55,388 nt of DNA from CAZUAQ01 sp964618455 (GCA_964618455.1 CAZUAQ010000038.1:1-55388), one strand, 5' to 3'. Shown: positions 8,498 to 18,018, numbered from the stretch's first letter. Program-made: numbers and translations. The notes: generated by a model from the letters alone, not told the origin.

Positions 8498-8535
8498 TCA
8501 ACAACGCTCCCGAATTGGAAAGTGCACGCGTCGCA

Positions 8536-9249
8536 TCAGGCGATCAACGCTTTCATCTGGCGGACGGCCTCACGCATGCCGACGAAGACGGCGCGGGACA
8601 CAATCGAGTGGCCGATGTTGAATTCATCGAGGCCCTCGAGCGCTGCCACGTGGTGCACATTATCATACGTCAATCCATGGCCGACATGCACGATGAGCCC
8701 GAGACCGCTTCCGACATCGATGGCTTCGGCCAGCTTCTTGAGCTCGCGTTGCAGGGCGCGGGCGTTGCGGGCATGAGCGAAGCCTCCGGTCCAGAGTTCG
8801 ACCGCCTCGAATCCGGCATCACTCGACGCGCGAAGCTGGTCGGCGATCGGCTCGACGAACGCACTGGTTTCGATCCGCTTGCGCTTGAGTCGCTGTACGA
8901 CGGGGGCGATCCGCTTGCGAAGCCGGACGACGTCGAGCCCGCCCTCGGTGGTCAATTCCTCACGTTTTTCCGGCACGAGGGTGCACTGATCCGGAACGAG
9001 CTTGACCGCGATGTCCACCATCGGTTTGGCAATGGCCATCTCCATGTTGAGCTTGACGGTGACCGTCTCCTTGAGCAGCCGGGCGTCGCGATCGTTGATG
9101 TGACGCCGATCCTCGCGGAGGTGGAACGTGATGCCGTCGGCGCCACCGAGCTGCGCCTCGACCGCCGCCCAGACGGGGTCCGGTTCGATCGTGCGGCGGG
9201 CCTGCCGTACCGTCGCCACATGGTCAATATTCACACCGAGACGCGCCAT
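8536..9249 (-). CDS. pdxJ: Pyridoxine 5'-phosphate synthase
   Basis: This 237-residue TIM-barrel protein should condense 1-deoxyxylulose-5-P with 3-amino-2-oxopropyl phosphate in DXP-dependent vitamin B6 synthesis. Signatures are VNIDHVATVRQARR at the N-terminus, DGITFHLREDRRHI, the segment CTLVPEKREELTTEGGLD, and GHGLTYDN followed by EFNIGHSIVSRA. Length matches the family. The ATG at 9249 has AAGGAAGGT upstream, and a good promoter lies at 9311-9338. It is the first gene of a leftward unit with the SGNH-like gene and probably dapA. Confidence 0.96.
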   Translation of the reverse strand: MARLGVNIDHVATVRQARRTIEPDPVWAAVEAQLGGADGITFHLREDRRHINDRDARLLKETVTVKLNMEMAIAKPMVDIAVKLVPDQCTLVPEKREELTTEGGLDVVRLRKRIAPVVQRLKRKRIETSAFVEPIADQLRASSDAGFEAVELWTGGFAHARNARALQRELKKLAEAIDVGSGLGLIVHVGHGLTYDNVHHVAALEGLDEFNIGHSIVSRAVFVGMREAVRQMKALIA

Positions 9250-9310
9250 GCGTCCACCTTCCTTTCGGCCAATGTGGTGGGAGAGAATGCTCGAAAGGGC
9301 AGAAGCGGAC

Positions 9311-9338
9311 ATTATAGAAGGGAGCGCAGGTGTGTAAA
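9311..9338 (-). promoter_or_regulatory. Sigma70-type promoter of pdxJ
   Basis: Reverse-strand TTTACA (9333-9338), a 16-bp spacer, then TATAAT (9311-9316), about 62 bp upstream of the pdxJ start codon. Confidence 0.65.
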
Positions 9339-9531
9339 GCGGCGGAACTCGATTGACAGGGACACTCCTGAGGATGGAACCGTTGATCAGCACTGACGAG
9401 GGCTGATGATCAAGTCGTCCGACACCCGACCATTCCCGCACCATCTGTGCTCATCTGAGTTAATTCTGTTCGCAACAACGCCCTCGGCGTGGAGTGGGTT
9501 TGGCTTTATGCTGAAATACGAAGGGAGGCCG

Positions 9532-10542
9532 ATGATGGACCTGGATCGATACATGCGACCGTGGCCGGGTGAGCGCCGACGCGTGTCGAGCTGGAACGCA
9601 ACCGGTGCGAACCGGGATCATGTGCGACTGGCGCCGGGGCAGACGCAGGTGCTCGGGGATCTGGAAGGGCCGGGTGTCGTCCGTCATCTCTGGTTCACAG
9701 TCGACTGCGACGACTTCCACTACCTCCAGCGGATGCGGCTGAGGTTTTCGTGGGATGGCGAAGACAAGCCGGCTGTGGATGTGCCGTTCGGGGCGTTTTT
9801 CCTATGCGGTTTCGATCGGGTCTGTGACGTGGAGACGCCGGTCATCGCCGTCCGCCGAAGCCGCGCGGGGAACGCGGACAATCCTGATCCGGGGCGAGGT
9901 GGGTTTAATGCGTACTTTGCCATGCCGTTCTGCAAGCATGCGCGGTTGACTGTGATCAACGGGGCGGAAGACGAGGCGAAGCTCTTTTTCTATGTCGATT
10001 GGGAGAAACATGCGAGCCTTCCGTCGGATGTGATGTCCTTCCATGCGACGTATGGGGAAGAAAGCACGGTGGCGGCGGGGCCCAAGTCCGATGATCGTGT
10101 CAATCGGACAGGGAGGGAGAACTACGTCATTCTCGACGTGCCTTCCGGTCAGGGGACGTACCTCGGGTGTGCCATGTCGGTCGAGTCCGAACCCCCTCGG
10201 CCGGGCAAGTGGTACGAAGGCGACGATATGATTTTCATCGACGGTCGCATATGGCCACCGGCGCTGCACGGCACGGGGACCGAAGACTACTTCAATCATG
10301 CCTGGGGAGCGCATCGACCGATCTCGTCGGCACAATTCGGGATCACGCACTACGAACGCGACCTTACCGGACAGGATCGATTCTATGATGGACGCTTCAC
10401 GATGTACCGCCTGCACCTGAGCGACCCGGTGCCGTTCCGCGAGTCGATCCTCGTCAGTATCGAGCACGGGCACGCCAATGACGCCAAGGCGGAATACCGT
10501 TCGGTGGCGTACTGGTACGGGTCATCGAATCGTGGCGGATAA
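9532..10542 (+). CDS. DUF2961/GH172-family protein (probable glycoside hydrolase)
   Basis: The protein has about 336 residues. Typical GH172 elements are present: EGPGVVRHLWFT near the N-terminus, PFGAFFLCGF, the segment FNAYFAMPF, and the diagnostic GTGTEDYFNHAWG. GH172 enzymes act on fructofuranosides or arabinofuranosides, usually as oligomers of double jelly rolls. No signal peptide is seen with this start, so it is probably cytoplasmic. ATGs at 9532 and 9535 both follow GGGAGG; ATGs further upstream (9406, 9508) lack one. It stands alone, so the substrate cannot be guessed from neighbours. Confidence 0.82.
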   Translation: MMDLDRYMRPWPGERRRVSSWNATGANRDHVRLAPGQTQVLGDLEGPGVVRHLWFTVDCDDFHYLQRMRLRFSWDGEDKPAVDVPFGAFFLCGFDRVCDVETPVIAVRRSRAGNADNPDPGRGGFNAYFAMPFCKHARLTVINGAEDEAKLFFYVDWEKHASLPSDVMSFHATYGEESTVAAGPKSDDRVNRTGRENYVILDVPSGQGTYLGCAMSVESEPPRPGKWYEGDDMIFIDGRIWPPALHGTGTEDYFNHAWGAHRPISSAQFGITHYERDLTGQDRFYDGRFTMYRLHLSDPVPFRESILVSIEHGHANDAKAEYRSVAYWYGSSNRGG

Positions 10543-10639
10543 TGTGATCGGACCCTGAGTGGTTGGACGACGGGCCGCAATTGGTATTATGGGACTCCTT
10601 CACTGACCTTTGGAGTGAAATCACCTCATGTGAGGGTAA

Positions 10640-12418
10640 ATGGCAGAAATCATGCGTTGTCGAGGAAGCGGCCTCAGTCTTCCTCTGCGTTTTGACGATG
10701 TAGCAGACACGATACGCGTTGCCGGCGATTCCAAACGACCCGAAGCGAGTCTGCAGACAGGCGTCATGCAACTGGATTCACTCAATCTTGACACTCCTCC
10801 ATTCCCGAGTGATCTCGTCACGCAGGGGCTGCTGAACGTCTCGCCCCTTCAGGTCTTCTGGAAAGACGCTGACCTCAGATACCTTGGATGTAACATCGCT
10901 TTTGCCAGGATGGCCGGACTTGCGTCACCGAAGGACGTTCTCGGTTTGTTTGACCGGGATCTTCCCTGGACTGTTGAGCAGGCTGAAGCTTATCGCCGTC
11001 ATGATGGGCAGATTCTGGAGACGGGGGCCTCTCTCCCATCGGTGAAGCTCAAGCAGAGGGGGGCTGACGGGATCACCCGTCACGTGCTCTTATCGGAAGT
11101 TCCGCTGCGCGATGGGGACGACCGCATCCAGGGAGTCCTCGGCACATTCGAGGACATCACCGAACTGCGGCAGACGCAGGATCAGCTGCAGCGGATCCAG
11201 ACGGCGCTGGATGATGCCGGTGATGCGATCTGCGTGGTCCGTGAGGATGGCCACGTCAGTTACGTCAACATGGCGTTCACGGAAATCTTCCACCGCACGC
11301 GCGAGATGGTCAACACCGAAGGGGGGACGGCCCTCTTTCAGGATTCGGACATGTGGGACGCCATCCAGCGTTGCGTCCACGCCGGGGAAGCATGGGGCGG
11401 CGAACTGGTCATGGTGTCCCGACGCCATGGACCATTTCCGGCGGAACTGCGTGCGACTCCCGTCATCGACGATTCCGCGGTGATCATCGGGATGCTGCTC
11501 ATGATCAACGACATTACCCAGCGAAAAGCCATGGAGAGCAAGGCGCTGCACGCCCGCAAGATGGAATCGATCGGCAATCTCGCGGCGGGTATCGCCCACG
11601 AAATCAACACGCCGGCGCAATACGTTGGCGACAACATCCAATACCTCCAGAAAGCTTTTGCTCGCATCCAGGAGTCGGTGGACGCGTATGAAGAGTTCCT
11701 GGAAGCGGCGGAAGCTCAGTCCTGGGGCGAGGATCTCGTTGCCGCACTGCGCGACAGACTCCGCAAAGCCAAGCTGAGCCGGACTTCGGAGGAGATCCCG
11801 GACGCGATCAACGACGCCTTGGAGGGTATTCAAGCGATCTCGCGCATCGTGGCGGCCATGAAGGAATTCTCACATCCCGGTGTCGAGGGGCGCACGGCCA
11901 CCAATCTCAATCGAAGTCTCGAGAGCACCGCCTCCATCGCGCGGAACGAATGGAAATACGTCGCCGACATGGTGCTGGAACTCGATGAATCGCTGCCGGA
12001 GATACCCTGCTTCGCCGGCGAACTGAACCAGGTCTTCCTGAACATCATGATCAATGCCGCCCATGCGATCTCGGATCAGGTGGACGCGGGGACATACCAG
12101 AAGGGAAACATCACCTTGACCACGCGAGTCGAAGACGACTGGGTCGAGGTGCGCATCGCGGATGATGGCGGCGGCATTCCCGAGGACATTCGGCCCTGCA
12201 TCTTCGACCCGTTCTTTACCACCAAAGATGTCGGCAAGGGAACGGGGCAGGGGCTCGGCATCGCCCACCGGATCATCACCGAGCAGCATGGCGGCACGAT
12301 CGACTTCGAGTCCGTCACTGGGCAGGGCACCGTCTTTATCATTCGGTTGCCGATCGATCCACCGCTGGACGACTCGGCGGAGGAGTTGTCGGCCCAAGAA
12401 GCGGGGGGAGCGGCATGA
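10640..12418 (+). CDS. PAS-domain sensor histidine kinase
   Basis: This 592-residue kinase has no obvious membrane segment. PAS-like domains lie at about 60-175 (ending VLGTFEDITE) and 185-300 (ending LLMINDITQRKAME). The dimerisation helix carries phosphoacceptor His in AAGIAHEINTPAQYVGDN, followed by a long acidic coiled segment before the ATPase domain. That domain has an N-box (FLNIMINAAHAI), G1 (DDGGGIP), F-box (FDPFFTTK) and G2 (GKGTGQGLGI). All catalytic boxes are present. The ATG at 10640 follows GAGGG; a start at 10766 is possible. Its stop overlaps the next start by 4 bp, so the REC-HDOD protein is its likely partner. Confidence 0.9.
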   Translation: MAEIMRCRGSGLSLPLRFDDVADTIRVAGDSKRPEASLQTGVMQLDSLNLDTPPFPSDLVTQGLLNVSPLQVFWKDADLRYLGCNIAFARMAGLASPKDVLGLFDRDLPWTVEQAEAYRRHDGQILETGASLPSVKLKQRGADGITRHVLLSEVPLRDGDDRIQGVLGTFEDITELRQTQDQLQRIQTALDDAGDAICVVREDGHVSYVNMAFTEIFHRTREMVNTEGGTALFQDSDMWDAIQRCVHAGEAWGGELVMVSRRHGPFPAELRATPVIDDSAVIIGMLLMINDITQRKAMESKALHARKMESIGNLAAGIAHEINTPAQYVGDNIQYLQKAFARIQESVDAYEEFLEAAEAQSWGEDLVAALRDRLRKAKLSRTSEEIPDAINDALEGIQAISRIVAAMKEFSHPGVEGRTATNLNRSLESTASIARNEWKYVADMVLELDESLPEIPCFAGELNQVFLNIMINAAHAISDQVDAGTYQKGNITLTTRVEDDWVEVRIADDGGGIPEDIRPCIFDPFFTTKDVGKGTGQGLGIAHRIITEQHGGTIDFESVTGQGTVFIIRLPIDPPLDDSAEELSAQEAGGAA

Positions 12419-13635
12419 GCAACAAGGGGCAACGCATACTTTTCGTGGATGATGAGCCCCGGGTCCTGCGCGGCCTCCGACGGTCGTTGGAAGAGCTTTC
12501 CGATACGTGGGACATGACGTTTGTCCATTCGGGCGCGGAAGCACTGGAATGCATGGCGGAACAAGCGTACGACGTGATCGTCTCGGACATGCGGATGCCG
12601 GGCATGGACGGCGTGGAATTGCTGAACCAGGTGAGAGCGCTTTACCCGTCGACCATTCGCATCGCGCTCTCGGGGCAGAGCGCCAAAGAGAGCGTTCTCC
12701 AGTGTATCGGTCCGATCCACCAGTATCTGCCCAAGCCCTGCGATCTCGCGACGCTCCAGTCCACGCTGACCCGATCCTGGGCGTTGCGGGAGCTGCTGGC
12801 GGTCGAGAAGCTCCAAGGGCTGCTCTCGCGCGCGGAGAACCTGCCTTCCCTGCCCAGCCTGTTCCATCGGCTGATGAAGGAGTTCAAGTCTCCCGACGGT
12901 TCGATTCGCGAAGTGGGCCGGATCGTCTCGGAGGATCAGGCGATGAGCGCGAAAGTCCTCCAACTCGTCAATTCCGCCTTCTTCGGGATGACCCGCTGCG
13001 TGTCATGCCCGGCCGAAGCGGTCGCATCGATCGGGATGGAGAATCTCCAGGCGCTGGCGTTGACGGTCTGCGTGTTCAGCCCGTTGGAAAACAGCGCGCT
13101 GGAGGCATTCGCCATGGAGGACTTGTGGAAGCACAGTGTGGAGGTCGGTTCCCTGTCACGCGAGATCGCGCGATGGGAAGATGCGGATGACCAGATCGTC
13201 GAGGACGCTTTCCTGGCGGGCCTGCTGCATGACATCGGCAAACTGGCGCTCGCGTCGATGATTCCGGAAGAGTACGCGGAGGTCGTGACATGCTGTCGGA
13301 ACGAGGACATCGGCGTCGATGAGGTCGAGCGACGCGTGATCGGCGCCACGCACGCGGAGGTCGGAGCATACCTGCTCGGGCTGTGGGGTTTCTCTGATAC
13401 CGTGATGCAGGTGCTGGCTTACCACCATCGACCGCAGGAAGCGGGAACGACCGGGTTTACGGCACTCACCGCCGTCCATGTCGCGAACGTCCTGAAGCGC
13501 GATCTCGATCGCTTGAAGAGCGCGCATTCGCGCAATCCCGTTGACGAAGACTATCTCAAACAGAACGGACTGGGTGAACGATTCGAGGAGTGGCTGAATC
13601 GCAGTCGCGACGTTGCCGAGGTGACGACATCATGA
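12415..13635 (+). CDS. Response regulator with HDOD domain
   Basis: This 406-residue protein has a receiver domain at about 7-120 (phosphoacceptor Asp58 in VSDMRMPGMDG, Ser86 at the switch position, Lys107 in LPKP). An HDOD domain follows at about 140-335. It retains a metal-like LLHDIGKLAL (His272, Asp273) and AYHHRP, which many HDOD proteins lose, so some HD activity is possible. REC-HDOD proteins usually act in signalling of motility, development or cyclic dinucleotides without binding DNA. ATGA overlaps link it to the kinase upstream and the REC protein downstream. Confidence 0.9.
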   Translation: MSNKGQRILFVDDEPRVLRGLRRSLEELSDTWDMTFVHSGAEALECMAEQAYDVIVSDMRMPGMDGVELLNQVRALYPSTIRIALSGQSAKESVLQCIGPIHQYLPKPCDLATLQSTLTRSWALRELLAVEKLQGLLSRAENLPSLPSLFHRLMKEFKSPDGSIREVGRIVSEDQAMSAKVLQLVNSAFFGMTRCVSCPAEAVASIGMENLQALALTVCVFSPLENSALEAFAMEDLWKHSVEVGSLSREIARWEDADDQIVEDAFLAGLLHDIGKLALASMIPEEYAEVVTCCRNEDIGVDEVERRVIGATHAEVGAYLLGLWGFSDTVMQVLAYHHRPQEAGTTGFTALTAVHVANVLKRDLDRLKSAHSRNPVDEDYLKQNGLGERFEEWLNRSRDVAEVTTS

Positions 13636-14822
13636 ACCGACGCGTACTTCTTGTTGACGACGACAAGATGATTCTCCGCGGCTACGAGCGCCAGCTGGAT
13701 GAACAACTGGATCTCACGACGGCCAATGGCGGGGAAGCAGGCCTGGCCCAGATCGACTCGGAGGATCTCTTTGCCGTGGTCGTGTCCGACATGCGTATGC
13801 CGGGTATGGACGGAGTGGCCTTTCTCGCTGAAGTCAAGCAACGTTCACCCGAATCCGTCCGCATCATGCTGACCGGGAACGCCGATCTGCAAACGGCGGT
13901 CACCGCCATCAACGAGGGGCACATCTTTCGCTTTCTGACCAAACCTTGTCCCGCTGAGCAGTTTGCCGCCGCTGTGGAAAGTGCCATCAAACAGCATCAC
14001 CTGATCATGGCTGAACGGGAGCTTCTGAGAGATACCGTGGCCGGTTGCATCAAAGTCCTGACCGAGGTCCTGGAGTTGATGAACCCCGAGGCATTCGGTC
14101 GCACATCGCGCATCCGGCGGATCGTCAAACATATTGCCAGGCAGATCCGACTGGAGGACGTGTGGGAATTTGAAATGGCCGGCGCCCTCTCGCAGTTGGG
14201 ATGTGTCTCCCTTCCTCCGGATCTTTTGCGACGGATGCTCAAGAGCGAAACGCTCACGCGGGAAGAGCATCGGCTCCTCGATACGCATCCGGAGGCGGCG
14301 CGTCAGCTCCTCGAGAACGTTCCCCGGATGGAGTCCATCGCGCAGATCATTTCTCGGCAGAAGGACGCATTCTGGACGTATCAGATCAACGGGAACCAGG
14401 CAGAGCCGACGCGTGAGGAACTGGGAGCCCAGATTCTGAAGATCGCCATCGACCTGGACGAGCAGATACGCCGCGGAGTGAGCTTCGATGTCGCATGGAG
14501 GAAAATGGCGTCTCAGAAGAAAGAGTACAATCCCGAGATTCTGGACGCGCTGATGGATCTTCACGTGAATGAGCAGACCGAGGAGATCTCCGAGGTCGGT
14601 ACCGACGAACTCTGCGTCGGTATGGTGTCCTGCAACGGCATCTGCACCATCGACGGGAGCCAGGTCGTTCAGCCCGGCCAGGAGATCAGCTATCCCATAC
14701 TGCAGCGCCTGCGACGCTTTGCCGAAGAGAAGCGGATCGTCGAGCCCTTCCGGGTCCAGGTCGGCGGTTGGGTGGCGGTGGGCTCCGTACGGGAGCAGAG
14801 CACCGTCACCGTCCAATCGTAA
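13632..14822 (+). CDS. Response regulator with degenerate HD-GYP-like domain
   Basis: This 396-residue protein starts with a receiver domain (Asp53 in VSDMRMPGMDG, Thr81 switch, Lys104 in LTKP). Residues about 140-320 align by eye with HD-GYP phosphodiesterases: a GRTSRIRRIVKHIA helix, LPPDLLRR, LTREEHRLLDTHPE and a later helical bundle. The catalytic features are gone. The HD pair is replaced in GALSQLGCVSL (Ser187-Gln188), the HHE region reads IISRQKDAF, and no GYP motif is visible. It should not hydrolyse c-di-GMP and may bind a ligand or partner. Residues 330-396 form a small C-terminal beta-rich region. It overlaps the REC-HDOD gene by 4 bp. Confidence 0.78.
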   Translation: MNRRVLLVDDDKMILRGYERQLDEQLDLTTANGGEAGLAQIDSEDLFAVVVSDMRMPGMDGVAFLAEVKQRSPESVRIMLTGNADLQTAVTAINEGHIFRFLTKPCPAEQFAAAVESAIKQHHLIMAERELLRDTVAGCIKVLTEVLELMNPEAFGRTSRIRRIVKHIARQIRLEDVWEFEMAGALSQLGCVSLPPDLLRRMLKSETLTREEHRLLDTHPEAARQLLENVPRMESIAQIISRQKDAFWTYQINGNQAEPTREELGAQILKIAIDLDEQIRRGVSFDVAWRKMASQKKEYNPEILDALMDLHVNEQTEEISEVGTDELCVGMVSCNGICTIDGSQVVQPGQEISYPILQRLRRFAEEKRIVEPFRVQVGGWVAVGSVREQSTVTVQS

Positions 14823-14860
14823 CTGAATCCCGCTCCTGCAGATCAACCATGGATGACGTC

Positions 14861-14887
14861 GCGGTATCGCGGGTGGTAGAATACCGC
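14861..14887 (+). promoter_or_regulatory. TAGAAT promoter element and hairpin at the start of the CHASE2 cyclase gene
   Basis: TAGAAT (14877-14882) lies seven bases before the ATG, with TGACGT 17 bp upstream (14854-14859). Transcription could therefore start almost at the start codon. The same bases form an inverted repeat GCGGTAT/ATACCGC (14861-14867, 14881-14887). No Shine-Dalgarno is evident. The same GGTAGAATACC motif precedes the ABC ATPase gene at 36478. Confidence 0.4.
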
Positions 14888-14889
14888 GC

Positions 14890-17817
14890 ATGTTCAGGCA
14901 GTGGCTGGCACAACGCGGGTGGGGGATCGGTGTCGGACTGGCGCTGACGATGGCGGCGGTCGCGTTGCACTTGTCGGGGATGACCGAACGCCTGGAACTC
15001 GAAGCCTTCGATTATCACGTCCGCCATCACAGCCGCATTTCCGCCTCCGAAGATATCGTCCACATCGACATCGGCGACGATGCTCTGGATCGGGTAGGCA
15101 GTTGGCCGTGGCCCCGCGACTTCCAGGCCGATCTGATTCGCATTCTTCACGACCTGGGTGCCCGTCACATCGTGATGGATATCGTCTTCAGCGAGCCGAA
15201 GCCTGCCGAGGTCCGGCTTCCCGTGCTGGATCGCTATGCCGACATCGAGGGGGAGATCCGGCAAATCGGGGAACTCTCCGCCGAGAACATCATTTTTCCG
15301 GATGACGAGCTGGCCGCCGCATTGGACTCGTCCGGCAACGTCTGGCTTTCCCTGTTCTACGACGACCCGGCGCGAAGCAGCCAACTGTCGCCGCTTCGCG
15401 CCCGAGTGGCCAAACAACTTCAGGAGGATCCTGAACGGACCATCGCCGACCTGGCGGATCGACTTGACGAAGCGCCGACCGACATCGAAGCGATCTATGC
15501 CGGCGTGAAACGGGACGTGATTCAGCAGAAAGTGACGGCGTACCTGGAACAGCATCCCGACGCCGGCGCTCGCGAAACGCATGAATCGATTCTGACCACG
15601 TCGTACGATCATCAGACGGCCGACCGCGCGGATCTTCTGGCCGCGTACCATCGCGCACTCAGCCTGCGTCAACTTTGGGAGAAGTGCCCTCCCATCCCGG
15701 ACCACCTCCAGGGCAAGCTGCCCCGCGTCACGAAACTCGTTCCACCGATTTACAAGCTGACGCGCAACGCGCGCGGAGTCGGTTTCGTGACGTTCCGCCC
15801 CGACATCGACGGCCGGATGCGGCACTTGGCGCTCATGATGGACTGGGACGGGCGATTGCTGGAGCAGCTCGGATTCGCCGCCGCCCGCGACATGCTGGAC
15901 ATCCAGCTCGACGAGATCAGCCTGGATCACCGCAAACGATTGATCATCGAACAAGGCAAAGAACATCCGCGCATGGAGATTCAGCTCACCGACGACGGGC
16001 AGGCCTTGCTGAACTGGCACGTCACCGAGGATGGGCGCTGGCAGAGATGCTTTTCCCATCTGCCGGTCACGCAGCTCCTGCAGATTCGTGACAGTCGGCA
16101 ACAGATGCGCGAAAACGACATTCGCCGCACATACGCCATGGCGCGTGCCATCCAATTGATCAAAGACGACGAAGGCTTTCAGGCGTATCGTGACCGGGTA
16201 AATCGGCTCATCGAGCTTCGTCGGGAGATCCGGTGGGCCGAACTGCAGAATCGGGGAGAGGCTCAAGAGATCCGGGAAGCGCGTGATGAAGCGACGCAAC
16301 TCGACGGGCTCATCCAGACGGAAGAGGAGGAGGCGAAGGACTTCATTGCACAGATGTGGCTGGCGATCCAGGAAATGCCTGAACCCGAAGATCCGAAGAC
16401 GCGGAAAGACGTCGAGCGATTCAAGGCCGCTCATGATCTGGTTACCCGCAGGATGATGGAGCTCGAACGCCTGAACGAAAAGATCGCTGCGGCGGAAGCG
16501 CAACAAATCGAGCGCCTTCGCCCGATGCTTGAAGACAAGGTCTGCTTCGTCGGTTACACCGCCACGGCGGTTGCGGACATGGTCAGCACGCCGGCCTACG
16601 AGCACATGCCCGGCGTGCTGGTCCATTCCACCCTTCTGAACAGCATGATTCAGGGCCAGTTTCGCTCGTGGTCATCAACGCCGCTTCAGGTCGGCGTCAT
16701 CGTTCTCTTCGGATTGTTCATGACCCTCGGCACGGTCCATCGCGGACCGCGCGAGAGCTTCATCATCCTGATCGTGATTGTGCTGCTGACCGCACTGCTG
16801 AGCACGCAGATGGCCTTTGCCCGCCGCGATTACTGGATGCGCCTGCTCCTTGCGGTCATTTTGACCTTCGTGGTCTGGGCGATGATCGTTCTGGTTCGTT
16901 ACCTGGTCATCGATCGTCAACGACGCCGCTTCAGCAAAGCCGTTGCGCAATACGTCTCGCCCGCCATGGCCCGGCGAATCGCTGACGAATCCGACAACCT
17001 TGATCTTTCGCCGCGCGCGGCGGAGGTCACCTGTTTCTTCAGTGACTTGGCGGGGTTCACCCGGATCAGCGAGAAGCTCGGTCCGGAAGGCACGAAAACC
17101 GTCCTGAATCCGTACCTCGAGTACATGTCCGAGGCGCTTCACCGTCACGACGCCCTGATCAACAAGTTCATGGGGGACGGCATCTTCGCCTTTTTCAATC
17201 CGCCGATCCTTGCCTGTCCGGAACACGCCCCGGCGGCGTGCGAATCGGCCCTGGATTCCCGCAGAGCCCTGCGCGAACTCATGACACGCTACGCGCAGCA
17301 TCCGCTGTCGGCGCATTTCGAGCAGCTCTTCATGCGCATCGGGATCGCCACGGGGCGGGTCTTCGTGGGAGACTACGGCAGCGACAACAAGCTGGATTAC
17401 ACCTGCGTGGGCGATACGGTGAATCTGGCAGCGCGTTTGGAGTCGGCGAACAAACAGTTCGATTCGGGCACCATGATCAACCAATCCACCTACGAGGCCG
17501 TCCGAGATCATTACATGTTCCGCCACCTGGGGGCGCTGCAGGTCAAGGGGCAAAGCGTGGCGGTGCGGGTGTACGAACTCCTGGGGCGCGAATCCGAAGT
17601 GGACGACGAGGCCAAGGCCTTTGCCGAACAATTCAATCGGGCCGTGGAGGCATTTGGGCGTCGTGAGTGGGATACCGCCCGGTATGCCTTCGAGAAGGCC
17701 GGCGCTCACAGGCCCGATGACTCTGGAATCCAGCGGTACCTCGCATCCATCGACTTATACCGGTCACAACAGCCACCGGAAGAGTGGAACGGGGCACTGG
17801 AACTCACGGAAAAGTGA
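14890..17817 (+). CDS. CHASE2-domain class III adenylate/guanylate cyclase
   Basis: This 975-residue membrane protein has an N-terminal membrane helix (about 10-30) and an extracytoplasmic CHASE2 sensor. The sensor is split by two charged, helical insertions (about 135-230 and 430-545). It ends with CFVGYTATAVADMVSTP, followed by three membrane helices (about 595-675). The cyclase domain follows, with metal ligands Asp719 (FFSDLAGFT) and Asp763 (KFMGDG). Substrate-selecting Lys759 and Thr838 fit a class IIIb adenylate cyclase, and Asn845 and Arg849 of NLAARLES are present. A TPR-like tail closes the protein. All catalytic residues are present, so cAMP synthesis is likely. It follows the REC gene by 67 bp and probably belongs to the same signalling group. 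Confidence 0.92.
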   Translation: MFRQWLAQRGWGIGVGLALTMAAVALHLSGMTERLELEAFDYHVRHHSRISASEDIVHIDIGDDALDRVGSWPWPRDFQADLIRILHDLGARHIVMDIVFSEPKPAEVRLPVLDRYADIEGEIRQIGELSAENIIFPDDELAAALDSSGNVWLSLFYDDPARSSQLSPLRARVAKQLQEDPERTIADLADRLDEAPTDIEAIYAGVKRDVIQQKVTAYLEQHPDAGARETHESILTTSYDHQTADRADLLAAYHRALSLRQLWEKCPPIPDHLQGKLPRVTKLVPPIYKLTRNARGVGFVTFRPDIDGRMRHLALMMDWDGRLLEQLGFAAARDMLDIQLDEISLDHRKRLIIEQGKEHPRMEIQLTDDGQALLNWHVTEDGRWQRCFSHLPVTQLLQIRDSRQQMRENDIRRTYAMARAIQLIKDDEGFQAYRDRVNRLIELRREIRWAELQNRGEAQEIREARDEATQLDGLIQTEEEEAKDFIAQMWLAIQEMPEPEDPKTRKDVERFKAAHDLVTRRMMELERLNEKIAAAEAQQIERLRPMLEDKVCFVGYTATAVADMVSTPAYEHMPGVLVHSTLLNSMIQGQFRSWSSTPLQVGVIVLFGLFMTLGTVHRGPRESFIILIVIVLLTALLSTQMAFARRDYWMRLLLAVILTFVVWAMIVLVRYLVIDRQRRRFSKAVAQYVSPAMARRIADESDNLDLSPRAAEVTCFFSDLAGFTRISEKLGPEGTKTVLNPYLEYMSEALHRHDALINKFMGDGIFAFFNPPILACPEHAPAACESALDSRRALRELMTRYAQHPLSAHFEQLFMRIGIATGRVFVGDYGSDNKLDYTCVGDTVNLAARLESANKQFDSGTMINQSTYEAVRDHYMFRHLGALQVKGQSVAVRVYELLGRESEVDDEAKAFAEQFNRAVEAFGRREWDTARYAFEKAGAHRPDDSGIQRYLASIDLYRSQQPPEEWNGALELTEK

Positions 17818-18018
17818 GCGGCGAGCCCTTCATGATTCCTTAATGATGCCCGCATCCCTTCTCACGTAGCGTCAGCCCATTCCATTGAGATTACCCAATC
17901 CATGGCGTATGATTCCGCTGGAACAGAGACGATGCGGAGGCGGGTGCTGGAGATCACCGCGCCGGCACACGTTCGTCGTCATCCGGTTTGACCATCTCAC
18001 ACAACAGGAATCGCCGCC

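Noticed and set aside
14806..16626. 606-residue leftward open frame
   Set aside because: It is antisense to the CHASE2 cyclase, whose frame has all catalytic residues.
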